In this document: positions 54,744-62,954 of the stretch, in pieces
How the letters are laid out: each line of letters starts with the position of its first letter
Numbering within the stretch: position 1 is the first letter of the stretch
DNA from: UBA2231 sp964415175
GTDB lineage: Bacteria; Elusimicrobiota; Elusimicrobia; Elusimicrobiales; UBA9959
Assembly: GCA_964415175.1 (NCBI GenBank)
Contig: CAYPYG010000012.1
Coordinates: forward strand, 1 to 64,000
Length of the DNA: 64,000 bases
Reading direction: 5' to 3'
Translations under genes and position numbers: made by a program
Notes under the pieces: generated by a model
Seen by the model: the letters and a program-made list of their open reading frames with translations, nothing else
The model's database searches: none
What the model was told of the DNA's origin: nothing

Positions 54744-55966
54744 ACTCCTACTGGGCCTTATATTCCGCGCAGATGGTCTCTCTGACCGGCTCGGTGCTGA
54801 ATTCCGTCGTCGCCATGTTCTGGATATACGGGATAACGGGGTCCATAACCAAGTCCGTGTGGGGGTTCGCCGCCAGCGCGCTGGTCTGCGCGGGAGTCTC
54901 CAGCGTGGCCGCCGCGGTAGTGGACCGCGGCCGCAAAAAAGAATGGGCTCTTGCGGGGGAACTGGTCCGTTCTTTCGTCTTCCTGGCTTTCTATTTTATG
55001 GCCGGGACCGGGTCCGCAAACATCTGGATGATCTACGGACTGCAGGCGCTATTGGGGATATCGAGTTCCTTCTCCTCGCCCGCCATTTCAGCTTGGCAAC
55101 TGTCGTTCCTGGGGAGCTCCTATAAACGGGTCCTTCCGTTGACGCGCTCCATCGCCACGGCCGTGAGCCTTGTGCTGGTGGCGGCGGGGGGCGTCCTCTC
55201 CCAGTATGTTCCTTTTCAGAGCATCTTTCTTTACAGCGCGGCAACGTATCTGGCCGCCTTCTTTATCGAGGTGTTCGTCGGCGAGGCCGCATCCTCTCCC
55301 GCGTCCGCTCCTTCGGCGCGAGGCGCGGGTGACTATGCGCGCGGGCTTATCCGGGATATAAAAGGATCTTTCGAGTATATGGCCGCCGACGGCGGCGGCT
55401 TCCTGAAAATAATATTCCTTTTCATGGTCGTAAACTCGGTCTTCGCTCCCCTCGCGTCCCTGCTGCCGATGGTCGTAAAGGTCGGGTTTTCCGGAACGCC
55501 GGCGATGTATAGTATTATATTGCTCGCCAACGGGTCCGGGGCCCTCGTCGCGGGACTGCTTATGAGCAGGCGCCCGGTCAGGGACATTTCCCGGCATGTC
55601 GGGCTGGTGGTTCTGTTTAACGGCGTTATAAGCTGCGCGACCTTCTTTGTTTCCGATTTCAGGATATTCACGCTGATGGTGTTCCTGGTCGGTATGGGGC
55701 TCGGAAGCGTCAATATCGGGATTACCCTGCTGATAAGCGCTGCCAAGCCCGGCTACTACTGCAAGGTCCGTACGCATAGCGAAAATATCGCCGGCCTCTT
55801 TGTCCCGTTCGGGCTTGTTCTGCTTTCCGCGCTGGCGGAAAGGCAAAGCGTGATGCTTCCTTTCCTGGTTTCCGGTGTAATAGTGCTTATCTCCGGAGGG
55901 ATATATCTGGCGCGTATGAACAGTCGTCCCGCGCGCCTCTCGGAGCCCGGGTTTTGCGGGATATGA
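54740..55966 (+). CDS. MFS transporter, probable peptide exporter
   Basis: A 408-residue membrane protein with about 12 hydrophobic segments in two halves separated by a charged loop (about 185-215), as in major facilitator exporters of the DHA/enterobactin-exporter type. It starts within the stop codon of the maturase gene (ATGA), so it is made with it. Position suggests it exports the mature peptide or gives self-protection. I see no protease domain, so leader removal would need another enzyme. Confidence 0.8.
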   Translation: MNSYWALYSAQMVSLTGSVLNSVVAMFWIYGITGSITKSVWGFAASALVCAGVSSVAAAVVDRGRKKEWALAGELVRSFVFLAFYFMAGTGSANIWMIYGLQALLGISSSFSSPAISAWQLSFLGSSYKRVLPLTRSIATAVSLVLVAAGGVLSQYVPFQSIFLYSAATYLAAFFIEVFVGEAASSPASAPSARGAGDYARGLIRDIKGSFEYMAADGGGFLKIIFLFMVVNSVFAPLASLLPMVVKVGFSGTPAMYSIILLANGSGALVAGLLMSRRPVRDISRHVGLVVLFNGVISCATFFVSDFRIFTLMVFLVGMGLGSVNIGITLLISAAKPGYYCKVRTHSENIAGLFVPFGLVLLSALAERQSVMLPFLVSGVIVLISGGIYLARMNSRPARLSEPGFCGI

Positions 55967-56697
55967 GAAAAATCGCGCTTATCATTACGCTTCTGTCAGG
56001 AGGATATGCTATGGGAGAAGAGAACAGGAACTGGGAGTTCAGGTCGGATGAGGTCTCCGTTATAGAGGTGGAAACGGACGAAGGCCGGATCGTCCTCAAG
56101 CCGGAAGAGGGGGAAGCGGTGAAGGTCTCCCTGCTGGACGGGGAACCTTCGGCCGGCTGCGCAATAGAGGCCGCGGCGGCCGGCGGGCGCCTACGCCTGT
56201 CCGCGCGCGGCAAAAAGCGCGCCTTTTTCTTTAAACAGGCCTGCAAGACCGGGTTCCTGGTTTCCGCCCCGGCGGGAACGAAACTTATCGTAAAGACCGG
56301 TTCCGGGGCCGTGGAAATAGGGGCTTTCGGGGCCGGCGGCGACGTATTCTCCGGAGCGGGACCGATACTTTTTTCCGGATTTTCCGGACCGTTGCGCGTT
56401 GTGACCGGCGCCGGAAAGGTCGAGGGCGAGATCTTCTCGGAAAACACCGAGGTGAAAGCCGGTTCCGCAAGGATAGAACTAGCCTGGAGCGCTTCTCCCG
56501 TGAGAGGCTCTGCCTCGATAAAATCCGGATCCGGGCCGCTTTCCTTCAGCTTCCCGGGGGAGAGCAAAATGCGGATAAGCCGCGTGCTCGGCGCCGGCAG
56601 CTTCAGCAGCGAGTTCGTGAGTGACAGTGCCGCGCCGTTCAGCCTGAACATAATAGCCGGCGCCGGCAGTGTGAGGATAGCCAAGAAAAGTCAGTAG
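55963..56697 (+). CDS. Secreted protein with DUF4097-like beta-helix
   Basis: A 244-residue protein with a signal peptide (about 1-18) followed by repeated short beta-strands, for example V-K-T-G-S-G-A-V-E-I, V-V-T-G-A-G-K-V-E-G and I-I-A-G-A-G-S-V-R-I. This pattern resembles DUF4097 (putative adhesin) proteins, which fold as a beta-solenoid outside the membrane. Three cysteines are present. It overlaps the transporter stop codon, so it belongs to the peptide operon. A related protein is encoded at 63594. The role may be immunity, surface display or binding of the product. Confidence 0.6.
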   Translation: MRKIALIITLLSGGYAMGEENRNWEFRSDEVSVIEVETDEGRIVLKPEEGEAVKVSLLDGEPSAGCAIEAAAAGGRLRLSARGKKRAFFFKQACKTGFLVSAPAGTKLIVKTGSGAVEIGAFGAGGDVFSGAGPILFSGFSGPLRVVTGAGKVEGEIFSENTEVKAGSARIELAWSASPVRGSASIKSGSGPLSFSFPGESKMRISRVLGAGSFSSEFVSDSAAPFSLNIIAGAGSVRIAKKSQ

Positions 56698-56751
56698 TTG
56701 ACGGGTCGGGCGATTCGGTAATCGGTATGTCTCATTGGGAATCTTCTGCGT

Positions 56752-56767
56752 TGGCATAAAAATTGCT
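56752..56767 (+). promoter_or_regulatory. Sigma-54 promoter P3
   Basis: TGGCAT-AAAAA-TTGCT with GG and GC ten bases apart. Transcription should begin near 56778. Unlike the other three promoters, I find no full TTYTC-N4-GAAAA copy upstream. Confidence 0.8.
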
Positions 56768-56777
56768 TTCAAGTTGA

Positions 56778-56968
56778 CATGAAGCGGAATATTGCGGAGG
56801 GCCCAATAGGGAATAGGCCCATGGACCCTTCCGCGGGCGCGCGGCGCGGGCAATACTATATGCGCAGTCTTCCTTGTAATTTGGGGGATCGGCCCCAGAG
56901 TATCCACGATCCGGCCGTAACCGGATGTATCCAGGGAAAGCAAAAAGTATTTTGCTTTCCCTTTTTTT
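56778..56968 (+). ncRNA. Candidate sigma-54-driven structured RNA (about 190 nt)
   Basis: Begins at the expected start of P3 and ends at a perfect 13-bp terminator. In between, small hairpins follow each other: GGGCC/GGCCC, CCGCG/CGCGG, TGGGG/CCCCA and ATCCGG/CCGGAT. The only open frame (from 56779, ATG at the transcription start) has no ribosome-binding site and runs through the terminator, so it is unlikely to be translated as a whole. A regulatory RNA is the better reading; a short peptide cannot be excluded. This unit fills the 332-base gap between genes. Confidence 0.55.
56933..56968 (+). terminator. Rho-independent terminator
   Basis: AGGGAAAGCAAAA pairs perfectly with TTTTGCTTTCCCT, followed by further T residues. 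It ends the P3 transcript. Confidence 0.9.
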
Positions 56969-57029
56969 ATCGGGAATTGAAGCGAAGCGCCAAAAATGGC
57001 AGAATAAGGCATGTTAAGGGGGATGGTAT

Positions 57030-57233
57030 ATGACCAACAAAGATAAAGTGATCGCGGCTTTCCTGGTTTCCGTAGGGATTTTTTCCGCTACCCAGGCTGT
57101 GCAGTATATCCAGACGCTTTCTATAGGCGAAAGAGCGAAATTGTTTTCGGTTGCAAAGATTTCTGATACCGGGGTCCTGGTGTGTGAGTCTCCGGTATTT
57201 GATTCTGCCGGAGATACTAAAAAAGTCGGATAA
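57030..57233 (+). CDS. Small membrane-anchored or secreted protein
   Basis: A 67-residue protein with one hydrophobic segment (about 7-25) that could be a signal peptide or anchor, then a short hydrophilic tail with one Cys. AAGGGGGA precedes the ATG. It lies just upstream of the second radical SAM gene in a more AT-rich stretch, so it may be a substrate of that enzyme, but it lacks an obvious modification core. Between it and the enzyme gene an overlapping 30-residue hydrophobic frame (57259-57351) is also open, probably by chance. Confidence 0.45.
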   Translation: MTNKDKVIAAFLVSVGIFSATQAVQYIQTLSIGERAKLFSVAKISDTGVLVCESPVFDSAGDTKKVG

Positions 57234-57314
57234 CTCCGGTTCAGACTTCAATTGCCCCATGCTTGCTGGCTCCGCCGTATTTTTATGCGGTCTTCTGGTA
57301 ATGCCAGCTATTTT

Positions 57315-58202
57315 ATGCGAAATAGGCCGACCAACTGCAGTATACTTGTAGGATATAGATGTAATTTCAAGTGTGAGCATTGCGGGGTCAGCGAAAAGCG
57401 TCAGGTAAGTCTTACCAAAGAAGAGACCCATCTTCTAATCAGCGCAATAAATACATATCAGTTCCGGACGCTGCTTTTTGTCGGCGGTGAGCCGACATTG
57501 TACATAGATAAGATAAACGCGATTCTCGCCGGAATAAAATACGCGCCCTTCCCGCAAATAAAGATAACCACTAACGGGCACTTCGCCAGGACCGAAGCGG
57601 CCGCCTTGGCTGTCCTAAACAAGTTTAGGGCGCTTTCCGGCGTCCAGTTATCATATGACCGCTTCCATAAAGCGTTCTTGAAAGAGGCGAACCTGTCAAA
57701 TCTTTATTCTGCATGCAGGCGGAGCGGCAGAAGCTTTAATGTCCTGATGACGGTCCAGACCCCGATGGACCTTCTGCTGATTAAAGATCTTAAAAAGATG
57801 GGAGACTTCCCGGTCGGTGTACAACCGATACACCCTATAGGTGCGGCGCAAAAGAACAGGCTGCAGCACATTTACCCGAGTTTTGACGCGGACGTCCTGC
57901 GGAAAAAATGCCCGAACAACAATAAACTGATTTATCTTCCTGGAGAAGGTTTTACCACATGCTGTTCCCATCTTGCATTGGGCGGGGATGGGAGAGGTTA
58001 TGTGCATCCGACGTTGGCAGGGCATCTCGACAGCGAGTTCTATGCGATCATGCGCAAAAAGACTTTCCAGGAATTGATAGAGTATTTTAAGATTTCTTCC
58101 CCCAGGTTCTCTCCGGAGCATTCAGCGCCTTGCGCCATGTGCAAGTATCTTTTCAGTTTAAGGGCTAAGGATCGGAAAACTCTGCCCGCACCCTCCACGT
58201 AG
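57315..58202 (+). CDS. Radical SAM protein (second)
   Basis: A 295-residue radical SAM protein. The cluster motif is C16-x3-C20-x2-C23 in Y-R-C-N-F-K-C-E-H-C-G, followed by V-G-G-E-P-T-L-Y. The second half has scattered cysteines (T-T-C-C-S-H, then P-C-A-M-C-K) that may bind another cluster, though the pattern is not a standard SPASM domain. The start is uncertain: ATG at 57315, ATG at 57285 and a TTG at 57252 are all in frame and none has a good ribosome-binding site. GC content is clearly lower than in the housekeeping part, suggesting acquisition. Substrate unknown. Confidence 0.8.
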   Translation: MRNRPTNCSILVGYRCNFKCEHCGVSEKRQVSLTKEETHLLISAINTYQFRTLLFVGGEPTLYIDKINAILAGIKYAPFPQIKITTNGHFARTEAAALAVLNKFRALSGVQLSYDRFHKAFLKEANLSNLYSACRRSGRSFNVLMTVQTPMDLLLIKDLKKMGDFPVGVQPIHPIGAAQKNRLQHIYPSFDADVLRKKCPNNNKLIYLPGEGFTTCCSHLALGGDGRGYVHPTLAGHLDSEFYAIMRKKTFQELIEYFKISSPRFSPEHSAPCAMCKYLFSLRAKDRKTLPAPST

Positions 58203-58213
58203 ATTGTTTACAC

Positions 58214-59650
58214 ATGCCTGAAGAATCCCGCGCAGTTCCCGCCCACATCGCGCCTGAGCACAGCCGTGTTCATGGTAGATATTGGTATTTCGTAGACAAT
58301 CTGAAACCGTCAGCAACGGGCGCGGGTGAAATAACCCTTTTCTTTTCCCTGCCGATGAACCATATGGGGCAGCGGGTTAAGAATCTCACCTTCTCGCCGC
58401 AGCCTTCGGATCTCATCGACGACCAGCCTAACGGCAACCGGATCCTTATCTGGAATATAAAAGCCGAGGACCTGGCCGGTAGCGATCAGGCGACCTTTTA
58501 CTATGATTTCGACCTGGAGTTCGAGGAAGTGGCTATTCAGATAGATCCGGTGCGCGTTTCGTGGTGCGATAAAAATTCTGCCGAGTATGTCCGCTATACG
58601 ATATCCGAGGGCTGGCTTGATATATCCGATGAAATCCGGGTAAAGGCGCAAGAGATAGCCGGAGGGGATCGCAACCCATATTTTATCGCTAAAAAATTTT
58701 TTACGTGGGTAGTTGATAATATCCAATATGAATATCCAGACTTTGAATCCCGTGGCGCATCGAAGTCTCTTAAGAGGTTGAAAGGCGATTGCGGTGAATT
58801 CTGTGCGGTATTTATCTCTCTGTGCCGCTCCCAGGGCATACCAGCTCGGACGGTGACCTGTAACTGGTTGAAAAGTGGCGGCCATCAATGGGCAGAGGTC
58901 TTTTTCCCGCCTTTTGGTTGGGTCCCAGTTGATCCCACGCTAGCCAGAAGATTTAAGTTTGAACCGGAAAGCGCTATTGTCGGGCGGGTCAGGGAAACGG
59001 CGGGCATAGGTGACGTCCGCCCGGATTGGTTTTTCGGCAACCTTTATCCGAAACGGCTGATTTGCCTCATCGGAGAAAACATCAAAGTCAGGTCCTCTGT
59101 TGTCGGGACGGACCGGGAATTCTTCATCCTGCAGCCTGGCGGGACAGAGGCATATCCTTCCGCGGCGGAGTTCAGCGGCTTTTCGCTGTCGCCCGTAAAC
59201 GGAGGCGGTTACGTGTTCGGCGAGAAAAGCGGCGATGAGGCCTATGCAAGAACGCAGGTGGAAAAAGATCTGGCAGAAAGTTATTTTAGATCCGGTATTT
59301 ATGATAAGGCGGAGTCGGGACTGCTCCGCGCTTTGGTAGATAAACCCGCGGACGAGTATTCCTGGCATATTCTTGGGCGCGTCCATATGGCAACCGGAAA
59401 GCTTCAAAAAGCCATCGAAGACTTCAATAACGCCATTCTGGGGCAGGCTGGTTCGTTGAAGCCGGTCTGGGATGCCTTGTCGCATTTCTATATCGGAAAT
59501 TGCCATGACCTCCTCGGTGAGCGGGCGCTGGCCTGTGTAGAATATAAAAAAGTTCTGGATAGCGGGGTGGACTACGAAAAACTCCAGGAGCGCGCAAAAG
59601 AAAGGTTGTTTGCCCCTTGTTCGGAAGCTGAAAAGCCGCCGGTGTGCTAG
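58214..59650 (+). CDS. Transglutaminase-like protein with C-terminal TPR repeats
   Basis: A 478-residue protein without a clear signal peptide. A beta-sandwich-like N-terminus (1-130) is followed by a transglutaminase-like (papain-related) domain with a complete triad: C193 in K-G-D-C-G-E-F-C, H224 in G-G-H-Q-W-A-E-V, D240 in V-P-V-D-P. Residues about 350-470 form TPR-type helical repeats. It could be a protease or a cross-linking or amide-forming enzyme. It follows the second radical SAM gene by 11 bases, so leader cleavage or further peptide modification is possible. Confidence 0.8.
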   Translation: MPEESRAVPAHIAPEHSRVHGRYWYFVDNLKPSATGAGEITLFFSLPMNHMGQRVKNLTFSPQPSDLIDDQPNGNRILIWNIKAEDLAGSDQATFYYDFDLEFEEVAIQIDPVRVSWCDKNSAEYVRYTISEGWLDISDEIRVKAQEIAGGDRNPYFIAKKFFTWVVDNIQYEYPDFESRGASKSLKRLKGDCGEFCAVFISLCRSQGIPARTVTCNWLKSGGHQWAEVFFPPFGWVPVDPTLARRFKFEPESAIVGRVRETAGIGDVRPDWFFGNLYPKRLICLIGENIKVRSSVVGTDREFFILQPGGTEAYPSAAEFSGFSLSPVNGGGYVFGEKSGDEAYARTQVEKDLAESYFRSGIYDKAESGLLRALVDKPADEYSWHILGRVHMATGKLQKAIEDFNNAILGQAGSLKPVWDALSHFYIGNCHDLLGERALACVEYKKVLDSGVDYEKLQERAKERLFAPCSEAEKPPVC

Positions 59651-59671
59651 TTTGGGGATCGTCCTTTTAAA

Positions 59672-61084
59672 ATGATGACCTGTCCATCTAAAAAAGCGGG
59701 ACTTGCACTTGCCGCGTTTGCCGTCCTGTGCGCGGCCCTGTGGGGATTATCAGTCACCCGGAACGGAACAAAGGAATGGGGAGCCCTGCTTTCTGCGCTC
59801 CCCGACAGAATATCGACGAAGAATATAACGAACAGCGTCTATTATATCTTGAAGCAGACCCATGAGCCTGTTTTCCGGAAAGACGATGGGCAGAACTACA
59901 CGACGAAAGTGCTGAGCAGTTGGAGCAGGAGCGCCGACTCTTCACGGTACGTTCTGTGCCCGGACACCAGTTTGCACTTCGACGATTCACGCCCGTTCTC
60001 CTCGGAATACTTTAATGGCTACTTGCGTGCCGTCACCGCCAGCTACGATCCGACCGCCACGGTGACCAGCAACGGAGGCTGTTGTATTGTAACATTCAGA
60101 CGTGGCCGGAGTGGCTACCTGGATTTCCTTTCTCAATACGAAAACACACCCACCATTGACAACGGTGTGTACCAGCTCGGTCTGGGAGCGTATAGGGTTT
60201 CGGAAATATCCAAAGACAAAATAACTCTCGCGCGTAAGGAGCCGGTGGCGCACGGGTACAATAAAATCGTCTTTTACGACTATAAAGGTGGAAACGATCC
60301 CAATCTGCATAATAAAGCCGTAAAAGATTTTAACCGTATCGCGCCGTTCGATGTCCCGGAGCATGTTAGGAAGGACTTCCTGAGTTTTGAGAATTTAGGG
60401 CTAAAGTCTGAAGTCTTGCTGATAAACGTGGCGGATGAAAAAATTAGAAAGGTCCTTTATAATTGTATCGACGTCGATGCTTTCCGGCGTGCTTACTTCC
60501 CCAAAAAACAGTCCTTTTATAATATCCAGACGGTATTCCCCTTAGGGATTCCGGGGGCCAGGGCCGGGCTTCCGTTCCAGGACCGACAGCTTTGTAAGAA
60601 AAGTAATCCTACAAGACCGATAATTCTTGCAAATTGGCGGAAAGATAATATCCCGCAGATCAAGGAATTTGCCGCTGCTTTCCGCAAGAGGACAGGCATA
60701 AATATTAAGGTCGTGAACTATAACGCGAATGCTCTCGCGGCCTCTCTCAGTAAAAGGCCACGGGCGTACGACTTATTGGTGATAATGCTCAGTGCTATGC
60801 GGGCCGAGCAGCAAGATTTCCTCTCCTCCTTCGCCGGAAAAGGCAGTTATTTGGATTATGATGTGGCTGGCCTGAATGCTGAATATGCGGCGCTTTTAAA
60901 TGAAGATGCCAGGGAACCGCGCTCGCGGCTGGCCGAGAGGATTGCGAATAAACTTACCAGACATTATGCCGCCCTTACTCTTTATCAGGGGAATGACACA
61001 GTCTATTATCCCAGGGAAATTAAAAATCTCGTTGTCGGCAGCGAACTGATGGAATACCCGGAAGTGGCGGATTTTAGATGGTGA
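59672..61084 (+). CDS. Extracellular solute-binding protein, family 5 (peptide-binding type)
   Basis: A 470-residue protein with an N-terminal hydrophobic signal/anchor (about 8-27). The segment I-L-K-Q-T-H-E-P-V-F-R, then L-S-S-W-S-R-S-A-D and Y-V-L-C-P-D-T-S-L-H-F-D-D, matches the start of family 5 (DppA/OppA-like) binding proteins. No permease or ATPase genes are nearby. Instead the stop codon overlaps the start of a hybrid histidine kinase gene, so it probably works as the sensor's ligand-binding partner, perhaps recognising a peptide. It lacks a lipobox. Confidence 0.72.
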   Translation: MMTCPSKKAGLALAAFAVLCAALWGLSVTRNGTKEWGALLSALPDRISTKNITNSVYYILKQTHEPVFRKDDGQNYTTKVLSSWSRSADSSRYVLCPDTSLHFDDSRPFSSEYFNGYLRAVTASYDPTATVTSNGGCCIVTFRRGRSGYLDFLSQYENTPTIDNGVYQLGLGAYRVSEISKDKITLARKEPVAHGYNKIVFYDYKGGNDPNLHNKAVKDFNRIAPFDVPEHVRKDFLSFENLGLKSEVLLINVADEKIRKVLYNCIDVDAFRRAYFPKKQSFYNIQTVFPLGIPGARAGLPFQDRQLCKKSNPTRPIILANWRKDNIPQIKEFAAAFRKRTGINIKVVNYNANALAASLSKRPRAYDLLVIMLSAMRAEQQDFLSSFAGKGSYLDYDVAGLNAEYAALLNEDAREPRSRLAERIANKLTRHYAALTLYQGNDTVYYPREIKNLVVGSELMEYPEVADFRW

Positions 61085-62760
61085 AACTATTGACCAGGAT
61101 ACTGGCCTACAACTGGCGCCACTACGCGGCGGCGGTGCTGGTGTTCGTCGCTTTCTGGCAGGCTGTTTCCGTGTTTTCCGCGGTGCGCGTGGCGGATGAC
61201 AAGCTGCTGACCGCGATGCGGCAGAACGCGGCGTACTTCGAGAAAGCTTTCCTTGAAGGGGATGTTTTTGAGACGCAGCGCATAATGTGGCGCATAAAGA
61301 ACGAGGGGATAAAGCGGATCACCTTCCATCCGGTGCAGTTCGAGGATAGCCGCTGGATATTTAAAGAGGCGGTGATCGGCAACCTCTACGACCGCCCCTG
61401 CGCCCAGCTGTCGCGTGATGTGCCTTTCATCTCAAACGGCGCCGAGCTGGGGCATCTGAAATACGTGATAGACCTGGTGGACGTGAACGCGGCGGTGTTC
61501 AGCCAGAACTATATCCTGTTCATCACCGTGGTATTCTTCTTCCTAGGCCTGCTGGCGGTGTCCAATATGGGGGCGATTCAGACCCTTGTCGCCATAGAGA
61601 AGTCGGTCAACGAGATAAACGCCATAACGGAGTCCGGTAAGAGCGATATCATCCGCGATTCGATAAAGAAGAATATCTCCCGCCTGCCTCCGGGCATCAT
61701 CGGTACCCCTTTCGCGCAGATGACAGAGCGTATGAGTGGGGCTCTCGAGCAGGCCGCTAAGCTTGAAAGCGAACTGGCCGTTAGTAAGGCCGTTTCGGAT
61801 ATGGCCGCGCAGGTAGCGCACGATATCCGCTCGCCGCTGGCGGCGCTGGGGGCCTCGGTGAAGGGGCTGAACGTCCCCGAGGAGCAGCGGACGCTGATAG
61901 ACGGAGCGGTCGGCCGCATGCAGGGTATAGCCGACGACCTGCTGCGGCGCTACCGCGCGCCCGGCGCGGAGATAAAGGGGAAAGTGGAGACCTGCGCATT
62001 GTCCGGCCTTATAGAGCAGGTCGTTGCCGAGAAGCAAATACAGCACAAGGATAGGGCCGGACTGAGTATAAGTTTTGACAATTCGGCCGACGGCGCCAGG
62101 GCCGCGGTCGATCCTAAGGAACTCCAGCGGATAATTTCCAACCTGGTCAATAACGCCGTGGAGGCGCTGGACAGGGCCGGGTCGGTCGCTGTTACGCTGT
62201 CCGCTTATGACGGCAATGTGCTGATAAAAGTTGCGGACGACGGTAAAGGCATACCGACGGAAATACTTTCAAAGCTTGGGCAGAAAGGCGAAACGCACGG
62301 CAAGTCCGGCGGCACCGGCCTCGGCCTGTATCATGCCAGGACCTCGGTCGAAAGCTGGGGGGGGAGCTTGGCCATAGAATCAGAGCCGGGCAAAGGCGCT
62401 TCGATCACCCTGTCATTGCCCGCCGCGGCAAAACCCGCTGCCGGTTTGCGCGCAGTCCTGCTGGACGACGATGCCCTGGTCCACATGAACTGGCGGATGG
62501 CCGCCAAAGCCGCCGGCGCAGAATTGAAAGTCTATAAAACCCCGCAGGAACTGCTGGCTGCCGCTGAAACCCTGCCGCGCGACATCCCTTTATATATAGA
62601 CTCCGAACTGGCTGACGGTGCTAAAGGCGAGGACATCGCCGCCGAGTTGCACGACAAGGGTTTCTCCGACATCACCATGGCCACCGGCCATGGCGCCGAT
62701 AAGTTCGCCCGCCTCCCCTGGCTCAAAGTATCCGGCAAAGAGCCTCCTTGGTCGAAATAG
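61078..62760 (+). CDS. Hybrid histidine kinase with C-terminal receiver-like domain
   Basis: A 560-residue membrane sensor. Two membrane segments (about 15-35 and 145-165) flank an outside domain of about 110 residues. The H-box has H248 in A-A-Q-V-A-H-D-I-R-S-P-L; the ATPase domain has the N-box N-L-V-N-N-A-V-E-A-L (357-366 region), D-D-G-K-G-I-P and G-G-T-G-L-G-L-Y. A receiver-like domain (about 457-560) has an acidic cluster (463-465) and likely acceptor D508 in L-Y-I-D-S-E-L. It overlaps the solute-binding-protein gene. The natural output is the NtrC-type regulator at 50254, directly or via the H-box mini protein. Confidence 0.9.
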   Translation: MVKLLTRILAYNWRHYAAAVLVFVAFWQAVSVFSAVRVADDKLLTAMRQNAAYFEKAFLEGDVFETQRIMWRIKNEGIKRITFHPVQFEDSRWIFKEAVIGNLYDRPCAQLSRDVPFISNGAELGHLKYVIDLVDVNAAVFSQNYILFITVVFFFLGLLAVSNMGAIQTLVAIEKSVNEINAITESGKSDIIRDSIKKNISRLPPGIIGTPFAQMTERMSGALEQAAKLESELAVSKAVSDMAAQVAHDIRSPLAALGASVKGLNVPEEQRTLIDGAVGRMQGIADDLLRRYRAPGAEIKGKVETCALSGLIEQVVAEKQIQHKDRAGLSISFDNSADGARAAVDPKELQRIISNLVNNAVEALDRAGSVAVTLSAYDGNVLIKVADDGKGIPTEILSKLGQKGETHGKSGGTGLGLYHARTSVESWGGSLAIESEPGKGASITLSLPAAAKPAAGLRAVLLDDDALVHMNWRMAAKAAGAELKVYKTPQELLAAAETLPRDIPLYIDSELADGAKGEDIAAELHDKGFSDITMATGHGADKFARLPWLKVSGKEPPWSK

Positions 62761-62780
62761 CCGGGCGAAAAGCCCGGTTT
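62761..62780 (+). terminator. Probable weak terminator after the kinase gene
   Basis: CCGGGC and GCCCGG pair around GAAAA and are followed by TTT. It directly follows the kinase stop codon. Confidence 0.45.
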
Positions 62781-62792
62781 CACCGCAACAGA

Positions 62793-62806
62793 TTCTCCCT
62801 TGAAAA
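62793..62806. promoter_or_regulatory. Candidate activator-binding site upstream of P4
   Basis: TTCTC-CCTT-GAAAA, the same form as the first site of P1. A half-similar TTTTG-N4-TAAAA follows at 62819-62832, and an inverted repeat CGCTTTTT/AAAAAGCG lies at 62846-62866. Distance to the -12 element is about 100 bp. Confidence 0.5.
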
Positions 62807-62886
62807 TATTTTTACGCATTTTGCCTGTAAAAACGGGCAAAAAATCGCTTTTTTACCCAAAAAGCGGGGGGGTGGTCGCTTTTTAC

Positions 62887-62902
62887 TGGCATTAAAATTG
62901 CT
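62887..62902 (+). promoter_or_regulatory. Sigma-54 promoter P4
   Basis: TGGCAT-TAAAA-TTGCT with GG and GC ten bases apart. Transcription should begin near 62913, just before a small GGCC-GAAA-GGCC hairpin (62917-62928) at the 5' end of the leader. Confidence 0.85.
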
Positions 62903-62954
62903 CTATATCCAACGAAGGCCGAAAGGCCAAAACTAAAAAGAAGGGGAGTAAATT

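Noticed and set aside
56779..57033. 84-codon frame starting at the P3 transcription start
   Set aside because: No ribosome-binding site and a perfect terminator lies inside it; annotated as a candidate RNA instead.
57259..57351. 30-codon hydrophobic frame before the second radical SAM gene
   Set aside because: No ribosome-binding site and it overlaps the likely coding start of the enzyme; could be real only if conserved.
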